A stretch of 64,000 nt of DNA from Nonlabens agnitus (GTDB lineage: Bacteria > Bacteroidota > Bacteroidia > Flavobacteriales > Flavobacteriaceae): NCBI RefSeq assembly GCF_002994045.1, contig NZ_MQUC01000003.1, forward strand, positions 2,270,501 to 2,334,500, given 5' to 3'. Within the stretch, counting starts at the first letter, position 1. Every line of letters starts with the position of its first letter. A program made the position numbers and the translations under genes. Below the pieces are notes generated by a model, which ran no database searches, was not told the origin of the DNA, and saw only the letters and a list, made by a program, of their open reading frames with translations. This document shows, one piece after another, positions 43,812 through 51,697 of the stretch.

Positions 43812-44975
43812 ATGCCTTTCTATCATAAAATGGGTTCCATACCGCACAAGCGTCACACGGTTTTCAAAAAACCAGATGGCTCGCTGTACTATGAACAGCT
43901 TTTTGGCACGATAGGTTTTGATGGAATGTACACTAATTCCTATCATGAACATAGGCCAACGATGGTCAAGGAAATCAAAGGAAGCTACTCTGTAAAGCCA
44001 GAAATAGCCCTTGAAAACCACTTGAAATCCTATCGCCTTAAAGGTTTTCAAGTGCCGCCACAACCAGATTATCTTGATAGTAGAACCTGCATTTTAATGA
44101 ATAGTGACGTGCAGATTTTACTGGCAGCGCCCCAAGAATCCTTAAGGGATTACTGGTACAAAAATGCCGATAGTGACGAGCTGTTGTTTGTGCACCAAGG
44201 ATCTGGAGTATTGCGCACACACCTGGGCAACCTTAAATTTTCTTACGGTGATTATTTATTGATCCCTAGAGGTGTGATTTATCAGATTGATTTTGACACA
44301 GCCGTGAATAGATTGTTTATCGTAGAGAGTCGCAGACCTATTTATACGCCTAAACGTTATCGCAATTGGTTTGGTCAACTTCTGGAACATTCACCATTTT
44401 GCGAGCGTGATCTGCGAAGACCAGAAACTCTGGAAACACACAACGAGAAAGGTGAGTTTTTGATCAAGATCAAGAAACAGGATGAAATATTCAATATGGT
44501 ATATGCATCACATCCTTTTGATGTGGTGGGCTATGATGGTTATAATTATCCCTATGCGTTTTCCATTCATGATTTTGAACCCATAACGGGTCGCATTCAC
44601 CAACCGCCACCAGTACACCAGACCTTTGAAACAGATGCTTTTGTTGTGTGTAGTTTTGTGCCTAGAAAATATGACTATCATCCAGAAAGTATTCCTGCAC
44701 CATACAACCATAGCAACATCGATAGCGATGAAGTTCTTTACTATGTAGATGGCGACTTTATGAGCCGTAACGATATTGAAAAAGGACACATTTCATTGCA
44801 TCCTGCGGGCATACCGCATGGACCACATCCTGGAGCTGTGGAGCGCAGTATAGGACAGACAGAAACTGAGGAGCTAGCCGTTATGGTGGACACCTTCAAA
44901 CCCCTGAAGGTTACCAAAGCCGGCCTAGAAATCGCCGACGATTCCTATCATAAAAGCTGGCTAGATCATGAATAG
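43812..44975 (+). CDS. hmgA: Homogentisate 1,2-dioxygenase
   Basis: 387 residues from the ATG at 43812 (PFYHKMGSIPHKRHT), which matches the usual N-terminus of flavobacterial homologues; an in-frame ATG at 43764 would add 16 residues with no known counterpart. The enzyme opens the ring of homogentisate to maleylacetoacetate in tyrosine breakdown, using Fe(II). Histidine-rich segments SYHEHRP, HQGSGVLRTHLG, HPAGIPHGPHPG and QTETEELAVMVDTF are present. hppD, the preceding enzyme of the pathway, is 641 bases downstream with one small gene between. Confidence 0.93.
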   Translation: MPFYHKMGSIPHKRHTVFKKPDGSLYYEQLFGTIGFDGMYTNSYHEHRPTMVKEIKGSYSVKPEIALENHLKSYRLKGFQVPPQPDYLDSRTCILMNSDVQILLAAPQESLRDYWYKNADSDELLFVHQGSGVLRTHLGNLKFSYGDYLLIPRGVIYQIDFDTAVNRLFIVESRRPIYTPKRYRNWFGQLLEHSPFCERDLRRPETLETHNEKGEFLIKIKKQDEIFNMVYASHPFDVVGYDGYNYPYAFSIHDFEPITGRIHQPPPVHQTFETDAFVVCSFVPRKYDYHPESIPAPYNHSNIDSDEVLYYVDGDFMSRNDIEKGHISLHPAGIPHGPHPGAVERSIGQTETEELAVMVDTFKPLKVTKAGLEIADDSYHKSWLDHE

Positions 44976-45005
44976 CAAATTAATAACCAACCATAAATAA
45001 ACTAC

Positions 45006-45512
45006 GTGAACGACATTCAAAGAAAACTATCAGCTGATCCAGGCGCCACCGTCTTGGGAATCATCGCATTGCTCATAAGCATTACAGGATGCTGTTGTGG
45101 TATCCTTGCCATACCATCGGTCATTATGAGTATCATAGGTCTGGTTTGGGCCGTAAAAAGTGGTAATACCTATAAACAATCACCAGAATCCTATCTTGCC
45201 AAAAGCTACAATGCCATCAAAACCGCCAAGATTTTGAACATTATAGCTCTTGTACTTAGTGCCATTGCGCTAGTAGTATCCATGATTTGGTTCGGTAGTA
45301 TGTTTAACAATCCAGAAAACTTCTTTGAACAACTTGAGAATGGCGAATTCAATGTTGAAGTGGATGACATGAATGAAGATAATTCTTTTGATGATACTAC
45401 TACCGACGAAGAAATCGACACCTGGAGATATGAAGATGCTGTAGATAGCACTACCGCAGGTGATGAGGTCATAGAAGTAGAGGAATACGAACAATACAAC
45501 GATTCCATTTAA
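45006..45512 (+). CDS. CCC-motif membrane protein (DUF4190-like)
   Basis: 168 residues with a GTG start at 45006. Two transmembrane helices flank the motif GCCCGILAIPSVIMSIIGLVWA, and a second hydrophobic stretch ends before an acidic, Asp/Glu/Thr-rich C-terminal tail. This belongs to small CCC-motif proteins with DUF4190-like helices, of unknown function. It lies between hmgA (30 bases upstream) and hppD (103 bases downstream), so it may be co-transcribed with tyrosine breakdown genes, but nothing in it suggests a catabolic role. Confidence 0.78.
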   Translation: MNDIQRKLSADPGATVLGIIALLISITGCCCGILAIPSVIMSIIGLVWAVKSGNTYKQSPESYLAKSYNAIKTAKILNIIALVLSAIALVVSMIWFGSMFNNPENFFEQLENGEFNVEVDDMNEDNSFDDTTTDEEIDTWRYEDAVDSTTAGDEVIEVEEYEQYNDSI

Positions 45513-45615
45513 TACATGATAGAGGTTAAAACATATATGGCATTTCAAACAAGAGCGATGTGGTAACTGCAATTAAGAGTATACCATATCAATTCTAATT
45601 TTTAAAAAACACATC

Positions 45616-46779
45616 ATGCCAGCAGAAATCAAAAACCTCAAAGATTTAAGTAATACAGAATACAGCTTAAAAAAGCTATTCAAGGAAGCCGAAGATTTTT
45701 TGCCGCTTCTAGGTACAGACTATGTAGAGCTTTATGTAGGTAATGCAAAACAGGCGGCACATTTTTATAAGACCGCATTTGGCTTTCAATCGCTCGCCTA
45801 TGCAGGACTGGAAACAGGAATAAAGGATCGAGTTTCCTACGTGCTTCAACAAGGAAAAATACGTCTGGTCTTGACCACACCACTTCAAAAAGGCGGTGAC
45901 ATCAATAGACACATTGATGAGCATGGCGATGGCGTTAAAGTCGTGGCCTTGTGGGTTGATGATGCTACAAAAGCTTTTGAGGAAACCACAAAAAGAGGCG
46001 CAAGACCATACCAGGAACCTACTAAGGAAACAGATGAACATGGTGAAGTAGTACGTTCTGGAATCTACACCTATGGTGAAACCGTTCACATGTTTGTGGA
46101 GCGCAAGAATTATGAAGGTCTTTTTTTGCCAGGATTTAAAAAATGGGAAAGCCACTATAATCCAGAACCGGTCGGTCTTAAGTTTATCGACCACATGGTA
46201 GGAAACGTAGGCTGGGATCAAATGAATACCTGGTGTAAATTCTATGGAGAAGTAATGGGCTTTGCACAAATCATTTCTTTTGCAGATGATGATATCTCTA
46301 CAGAATACACTGCTCTTATGAGCAAGGTGATGAGCAATGGCAATGGTCGCGTCAAATTCCCGATTAACGAACCCGCCAAAGGAAAAAAGAAGTCCCAAAT
46401 AGAAGAATATCTAGATTTTTACAATGGACCAGGCGTACAGCATATCGCGGTCGCTACAGATGATATCGTAAAAACAGTAAGCGCTATGCGTGATCGAGGC
46501 GTTGAGTTCCTGTATGTTCCAGACGAATATTACGACGATCTGTTGGAGCGAGTTGGTGAGATTGATGAAGATGTTGAGGTACTTAAAAAACACGGCATCC
46601 TGATCGACCGCGATGAAGAAGGTTATCTTCTACAACTGTTTACCAAAACCATTGTAGACCGTCCTACCATGTTCTTTGAAGTGATCCAGCGCAAGGGTGC
46701 TCAATCTTTTGGCGTAGGGAATTTCAAAGCGTTGTTTGAAGCTATAGAACGTGAGCAGGCATTGCGAGGCACACTATAA
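45616..46779 (+). CDS. hppD: 4-hydroxyphenylpyruvate dioxygenase
   Basis: 387 residues. It converts 4-hydroxyphenylpyruvate to homogentisate with Fe(II). Two VOC-type domains: ENFYVGNAKQAAHFYKTAFG-like N-terminal repeat, IDHMVGNVGWDQMNTWCKFY, and the C-terminal FTKTIVDRPTMFFEVIQRKG with the Fe-binding Glu and a final helix NFKALFEAIEREQ. It makes homogentisate for hmgA, which is encoded two genes upstream. Confidence 0.95.
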   Translation: MPAEIKNLKDLSNTEYSLKKLFKEAEDFLPLLGTDYVELYVGNAKQAAHFYKTAFGFQSLAYAGLETGIKDRVSYVLQQGKIRLVLTTPLQKGGDINRHIDEHGDGVKVVALWVDDATKAFEETTKRGARPYQEPTKETDEHGEVVRSGIYTYGETVHMFVERKNYEGLFLPGFKKWESHYNPEPVGLKFIDHMVGNVGWDQMNTWCKFYGEVMGFAQIISFADDDISTEYTALMSKVMSNGNGRVKFPINEPAKGKKKSQIEEYLDFYNGPGVQHIAVATDDIVKTVSAMRDRGVEFLYVPDEYYDDLLERVGEIDEDVEVLKKHGILIDRDEEGYLLQLFTKTIVDRPTMFFEVIQRKGAQSFGVGNFKALFEAIEREQALRGTL

Positions 46780-46844
46780 TAATTTTGGAATGGCATTTGT
46801 AAATGATAACTTGTAGCACCATAAACGGTAAGTTGCAAAACACC

Positions 46845-47639
46845 ATGAAAAAAATTGTACTCTTATTAATGACGATCTCTTTAGTGAGTGTTGCTTATAT
46901 ACCACCTAGTTCCAACAATAAAATAGAACAAGCCTATAAATCTGGTGAGTGGTTCAAGTTTCGTATTCATTATGGGATGTTCAACGCCAGCTTTGCCACA
47001 TTAGGAGTAGAAAGTAAAACCCTTAATGGCAAACCAGTGTACCATCTTAAAGGAAAAGGTGAATCTACAGGTTTACTCCACCTATTTTTCAAAGTAGATG
47101 ATCGCTATGAAAGCTATGTAGATCGCAATACGGGAAAACCCTATAGGTTTATTCGCGACATAGATGAAGGTGGACATACCAAGGATATCCAGATCGACTT
47201 TAATCACGACACACGCAAAGCGGTCGTTAATGATAAAAAGCACAAAGAGATCAAGACTATGGACATCAAACCTGGTACCCAGGACATGGTTTCCTCATTT
47301 TATCACCTGCGCAATATTGTAGATCACAACAGTCTAAAAGTAGGAGATGAATTTGTATTGCCTATGTTTTTTGATGATGAGAACTATGATTTCAAAATGA
47401 AGTTTTTGGAACGTGAAGTCGTCAAGACAAAATTTGGTAAGATCAAAGCACTTAAATTCAGACCTTATGTACAGTCAGGCCGTGTGTTTGAAGAAGAAGA
47501 GAGTTTGACCGTATGGATTAGTGATGATGAGAATAAAATCCCTTTAAAAATACAGGCAAAACTAGCCGTAGGTTCATTAACAGCTGATTTAGATGCCTTT
47601 AAAGGATTGAGCCATTCCTTTCAAAAAATCGTTGACTAA
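46845..47639 (+). CDS. DUF3108 periplasmic protein
   Basis: 264 residues from the ATG at 46845 (KKIVLLLMTISLVSVAYI, a signal peptide or anchor); an in-frame ATG at 46803 is upstream. The body has the DUF3108 pattern: GEWFKFRIHYGMFNASFATLGVE, RYESYVDRNTGKPYRFIRDIDEGG and YDFKMKFLEREVVKTKFG. The family is predicted to be a periplasmic beta protein of unknown function, possibly binding lipid. It lies between hppD and kynA on the same strand. Confidence 0.85.
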   Translation: MKKIVLLLMTISLVSVAYIPPSSNNKIEQAYKSGEWFKFRIHYGMFNASFATLGVESKTLNGKPVYHLKGKGESTGLLHLFFKVDDRYESYVDRNTGKPYRFIRDIDEGGHTKDIQIDFNHDTRKAVVNDKKHKEIKTMDIKPGTQDMVSSFYHLRNIVDHNSLKVGDEFVLPMFFDDENYDFKMKFLEREVVKTKFGKIKALKFRPYVQSGRVFEEEESLTVWISDDENKIPLKIQAKLAVGSLTADLDAFKGLSHSFQKIVD

Positions 47640-47730
47640 CAGCAACAGGTTTAAAAATTAGGATTAAACGCAAGGTAATGGACTCAAATCCCTTATGTTG
47701 TTTACATTTGCCAGCTTATAAAGCCCATAA

Positions 47731-48708
47731 ATGCCGGACAAGATCTCTCCAGAAATTGCAGAACGCATCCAACTGCTAGAAAAGAAGTTCAAAAACTCTG
47801 GGCAGGACATGCTTTCCTACCTTGACGGCCTTCTTTACGATCAATACATTACCTACTGGGATTACATAAGACTGGACACTTTGCTTAGTTTACAAGTGCC
47901 GTCCACGCCATTTCCAGATGAGATGATTTTCATAGGATATCATCAAATCACAGAACTGTACTTTAAACTCGTAATCCACGAGCAGCTTCAGGTAATCGAG
48001 CAGGAACAGCTTACGGGCACTTATTTTTTGGAAAAAATCAAGCGCATCAATCGGTACTTTAATGTGATGATCAACAGTTTTGAGGTCATGATCAAAGGTA
48101 TGGAGCGCGAGCAGTTTCTTAAATTCAGGATGTCGTTGTTGCCAGCGAGTGGTTTCCAGAGCGCACAGTTCCGTATGATAGAGCTGTATGCAACAAATGT
48201 GGATCATCTGGTGCATTATGATGATAGAGTTCGCTTTCGCGAAAGCGAAACAACCACAAGCATTCCAGAATTATTCCAACATATTTACTGGAAAAAAGGC
48301 GGCATTGACAAAACCACCGGCGAAAAGACACTTACACTAAAACAGTTTGAGAAACGTTACACACCTAGGTTCCTTAGAATTGCAGAGCAGGTCAAACACA
48401 GCAATATCTACCAGCGATACCTACAACTTCCTGAATCTGAGAAATTACCAGAACTAAAGGAAGAATTACGTAAAATGGATCAAAACGTCAATATTAACTG
48501 GTTACTCATGCACATGGGAGCAGCCCACCGCTATCTGCGTAAGGAAAGCGGTACGGTTCAAGCTACAGGTGGCACCAACTGGAAGGAATTTCTACCGCCC
48601 AGTTTCCAGCGCATCTCATTTTTCCCTTCATTATGGTCTGATCAAGAGCATGCAGAATGGGGAAAACAATGGGTTGACCACACTTTTAATACCTCTACCA
48701 TAGAATGA
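47731..48708 (+). CDS. kynA: Tryptophan 2,3-dioxygenase
   Basis: 325 residues, longer than bacterial TDOs of about 280. It opens the indole ring of tryptophan to N-formylkynurenine using heme. Visible are YHQITELYFKLVIHEQLQVIEQEQL with the heme and substrate-side residues, FLKFRMSLLPASGFQSAQFRMIE and the C-terminal MHMGAAHRYLRKESGTVQATGGTNW. A palindrome copy (48230-48249) encodes RFRESE after RVRF in a loop. Its stop overlaps the start of the M23 peptidase gene (4 bases). A possible -7 element TACATTTG lies at 47703-47710. Confidence 0.94.
   Translation: MPDKISPEIAERIQLLEKKFKNSGQDMLSYLDGLLYDQYITYWDYIRLDTLLSLQVPSTPFPDEMIFIGYHQITELYFKLVIHEQLQVIEQEQLTGTYFLEKIKRINRYFNVMINSFEVMIKGMEREQFLKFRMSLLPASGFQSAQFRMIELYATNVDHLVHYDDRVRFRESETTTSIPELFQHIYWKKGGIDKTTGEKTLTLKQFEKRYTPRFLRIAEQVKHSNIYQRYLQLPESEKLPELKEELRKMDQNVNINWLLMHMGAAHRYLRKESGTVQATGGTNWKEFLPPSFQRISFFPSLWSDQEHAEWGKQWVDHTFNTSTIE
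48230..48249. repeat. Dispersed palindrome, copy 14 (in kynA)
   Basis: A perfect 20-bp copy in frame RFRESE. Confidence 0.97.
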
Positions 48709-49946
48709 AGAAATTAATTGCCCTAGCAACTGCATGTCTATGTCTATTTTCATGTGAACAAGTAGATGAACATACAGACCTAGCAATTGCAGACCCTATT
48801 AAAATCGTACCCAAAGTTCTTTATGGATACGACCTCAATAATTACACGGTTGTAGAAGATACCGTAGAATCTGGAGATACCTTTAACGACCTTATTGCCT
48901 CGCATCTGGTTCAAGGTCAAAGTGCTTATGAAGCTGCCATGACCATGGATAGCGTTTATGAGTTGCGCAAGATTCAAGCTGGCAAACCCTTTAAGATCTT
49001 GAAGCGCAAAGATGCGGCGCGCACACCAGAAGCTTTTATTTATGAACCCAGTCGCCAGGATTTTGTCATTCTTAAATTGACTGATGGCATGCAAGCCATC
49101 AAGGATGAACATCCCGTAACCATTAGACGCAAGACGGCTACTGGTGTTGTGAATTCCACATTGTCTGAAGCTATGGAAGAAGAAGGCCTAGGAATGAGTG
49201 CTATCTGGGAATTGAGCGACATTTATAAATGGACGATTGACTTTTTTAAGTTACAACAAGGTGATCGATTCAAAATGATCTATCAAGAGCGTTATATCAA
49301 CGACACAATTTATGATGGAATTGAAGCCATTGACGTTGCCATTTTTGAGACGCGTGGCAAGCCGTATTATGCGTTTAATTATGTAACAGATTCTATAAAA
49401 GGAGTTCGCGACTACTATGATGATGAAGGTAAAACACTGCGCAATTTCTTTTTAAAAGCTCCAGTGAATTATACCCGTATTTCTAGCCGTTATAGTGGCA
49501 ACAGATTCCATCCCGTACAAAAGCGCTGGAAGGCACACTTAGGAACGGACTATGCTGCAGGCTATGGGACACCTATTGTTTCTACTGCAAATGGTGTGGT
49601 AACAAAATCTGGATACACGCGTGGTAATGGGAATTATGTCAAGATACGTCACAACAACACCTATGAGACACAGTACCTGCACATGACCAAAAGACTTGTT
49701 ACAGTAGGACAACGCGTCGATCAAGGACAAACTATTGGTACCGTAGGTAGTACTGGCCTAGCGACTGGACCTCACGTGTGCTATAGATTTTGGGTAAATG
49801 GAAAACAAGTAGATCCATACCGCCAGAAATTGCCTAGCGCAGATCCATTGCCAAAAGATCAAATGGATGTTTACAAAAACTTCATTGAACCACTCAAAAA
49901 AGAAATTGACAGTCTATCCTATAAAGAAGAAGATTCCGTCTCATGA
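48705..49946 (+). CDS. M23-type peptidase lipoprotein with HxC motif
   Basis: 413 residues. A lipoprotein signal ends in CLFSC (Cys about residue 16). An opioid growth factor receptor/LysM-like region follows (about 50-300), then the peptidase: HLGTDYAAGYGTPIV has the HxxxD zinc motif, TQYLHMTKR follows, and GPHVCYRFW sits where HxH is expected in LytM-like enzymes, so the second ligand His is Cys. I recall the HVC variant in other Bacteroidota. Starts 4 bases inside kynA and ends 4 bases inside pgi. Confidence 0.85.
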   Translation: MKKLIALATACLCLFSCEQVDEHTDLAIADPIKIVPKVLYGYDLNNYTVVEDTVESGDTFNDLIASHLVQGQSAYEAAMTMDSVYELRKIQAGKPFKILKRKDAARTPEAFIYEPSRQDFVILKLTDGMQAIKDEHPVTIRRKTATGVVNSTLSEAMEEEGLGMSAIWELSDIYKWTIDFFKLQQGDRFKMIYQERYINDTIYDGIEAIDVAIFETRGKPYYAFNYVTDSIKGVRDYYDDEGKTLRNFFLKAPVNYTRISSRYSGNRFHPVQKRWKAHLGTDYAAGYGTPIVSTANGVVTKSGYTRGNGNYVKIRHNNTYETQYLHMTKRLVTVGQRVDQGQTIGTVGSTGLATGPHVCYRFWVNGKQVDPYRQKLPSADPLPKDQMDVYKNFIEPLKKEIDSLSYKEEDSVS

Positions 49947-51580
49947 AAAATATCAACCCAACCACTACTACTTCTTGGGAAACCCTGAAAGAACACTATA
50001 AAAACCTCAAGGATTTTGACCTTAAGCAATCCTTTGTAAAAAACCCTAATCGGGTCGATAATTTCACGATCATCAACGATGATTTTTATGTAGACATGTC
50101 AAAAAACCTTTTGACCACCTCTACAAAAGATGTATTGACCCAACTGGCTAGGGAATGTGATCTGGAGAAAGCCATTGAGTCCTATTACAGCGATCAACCT
50201 ATTAACGTTACAGAGTATCGTGAGGTTCTTCATACAGCTCTTAGAACGCCTCTAGACAAAGCAAATGATAAAATCAAAAGCTATGTAAAAGATGCGCTGG
50301 CCAGTAAGGAGAAAATGTTTGCGTATGTCAATGAGATCTTAGATGGCTCTCGTACCACCCATGATGGTCAACCATTTGACACAGTCGTTAATATAGGCAT
50401 AGGTGGTAGCGACTTGGGGCCTATGATGGTTTATACCGCTTTAGAAGCCTACCACAATCAGGTAAAAGTCCATTTTGTCTCCAATGTGGACGGTGATCAC
50501 GTAGAGGAAACGCTCAAAAAGATCAACCCTGAAACCACGTTGTTTATCATCGTATCTAAATCATTTACCACTCAAGAAACCTTGACCAATGCTACGACCC
50601 TGCGGGACTGGTTTTCAAAAGAGGTATCCACAGATGCTGTAGGCAAACATTTCATTGCAGTGAGCAGTAATGTAGAGCGCGCGATAGAATTTGGTGTGGA
50701 GAAAGAAAACATCTTCCCTATGTTTGACTGGGTAGGTGGTCGTTTTTCTTTATGGAGCACCGTTGGGATGTCCATCGCATTGGGAATAGGTACGGCCAAC
50801 TTTCAGGCGCTATTAGACGGCGCTCACGAAATGGATGTTCACTTTAGAGATGCTAAGCTGGACGACAACATCCCAGTACAGTTAGCGCTGCTTACCATAT
50901 GGTACAACAACTTTTTCAAGGCAGAAAGTGAGGTCATCATTCCTTACACACAGTATCTGCAACAACTGCCTGCCTATTTGCAACAAGCGATCATGGAAAG
51001 TAATGGGAAGAGCATCGATAGAGATGGAAAACCCATTGATTACCAAACAGGAAATCTTATTTGGGGAGCACCTGGAACCAATTCCCAACATGCTTTTTTT
51101 CAATTGATTCACCAGGGAACTAAACTTATTCCAGCTCATTTTATCGCTTTCGCGAAAGCGAAATACAATCATCCTGATCACCATCAAAAACTCATGGCAA
51201 ATTTCTTTGCACAGACCGAGGCGCTTATGAACGGCATGTCCATGGATCAAGTGAAAGAAGATTTAGAGAAAAGTAAATTGACTGAAAAAGAGCAGAAGTT
51301 ACTGGCTCCTTTTAAAGTTTTTGAAGGTAATAAGCCTACCACCACTATTTTAATCGATGAACTGACTCCAAAAAGTCTAGGCAAGCTCATCGCGATGTAC
51401 GAACACAAAATTTTCACGGAAGGTGTGATCTGGAACATCTACAGTTACGATCAATGGGGTGTCCAACTAGGTAAAGTTCTTGCAGATAGGATAAACGACG
51501 ACCTAAAGTCCAAAAAGTTTAATGGACATGACGCCTCAACCACTGCGCTTCTTAAGCGCTTTGACTCTAAATTAGGGTAA
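49943..51580 (+). CDS. pgi: Glucose-6-phosphate isomerase
   Basis: 545 residues, typical. It interconverts glucose-6-phosphate and fructose-6-phosphate in the cytoplasm. Diagnostic: NIGIGGSDLGPMMVYTAL, VSKSFTTQETLTNA, the FDWVGGRFSLWSTVG region and SYDQWGVQLGKVLA. A palindrome copy (51144-51161) encodes FAKA between FIA and NHPDHHQK; the spacing in that stretch equals that of E. coli Pgi from memory (nine residues), so the copy did not lengthen the protein. Start overlaps the M23 gene stop by 4 bases (ATGA). Confidence 0.97.
   Translation: MKNINPTTTTSWETLKEHYKNLKDFDLKQSFVKNPNRVDNFTIINDDFYVDMSKNLLTTSTKDVLTQLARECDLEKAIESYYSDQPINVTEYREVLHTALRTPLDKANDKIKSYVKDALASKEKMFAYVNEILDGSRTTHDGQPFDTVVNIGIGGSDLGPMMVYTALEAYHNQVKVHFVSNVDGDHVEETLKKINPETTLFIIVSKSFTTQETLTNATTLRDWFSKEVSTDAVGKHFIAVSSNVERAIEFGVEKENIFPMFDWVGGRFSLWSTVGMSIALGIGTANFQALLDGAHEMDVHFRDAKLDDNIPVQLALLTIWYNNFFKAESEVIIPYTQYLQQLPAYLQQAIMESNGKSIDRDGKPIDYQTGNLIWGAPGTNSQHAFFQLIHQGTKLIPAHFIAFAKAKYNHPDHHQKLMANFFAQTEALMNGMSMDQVKEDLEKSKLTEKEQKLLAPFKVFEGNKPTTTILIDELTPKSLGKLIAMYEHKIFTEGVIWNIYSYDQWGVQLGKVLADRINDDLKSKKFNGHDASTTALLKRFDSKLG
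51144..51161. repeat. Dispersed palindrome, copy 15 (in pgi)
   Basis: TCGCTTTCGCGAAAGCGA in frame AFAKA within pgi; length-neutral relative to E. coli Pgi. Confidence 0.96.
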
Positions 51581-51623
51581 CTCAAAGTTTATCAACACGT
51601 TAAGGTTCATAAAAAAACGAATA

Positions 51624-51670
51624 CTTAATGTTATCTTAATGTTGGAAATGTTTTAAACGGATTACTTTTG
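51624..51670 (+). promoter_or_regulatory. Promoter and 11-bp tandem repeats before the TonB receptor
   Basis: CTTAATGTTAT (51624-51634) and CTTAATGTTGG (51635-51645) are two adjacent 11-bp units. TTG at 51642-51644 and TACTTTTG at 51663-51670 form a -33/-7 pair, so the repeats overlap the -33 element. Direct repeats with 11-bp spacing are typical of OmpR/PhoB-family regulators; the regulator is not identified. Confidence 0.6.
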
Positions 51671-51697
51671 CCGCATCTAAACTAAAACGTTTCAATA

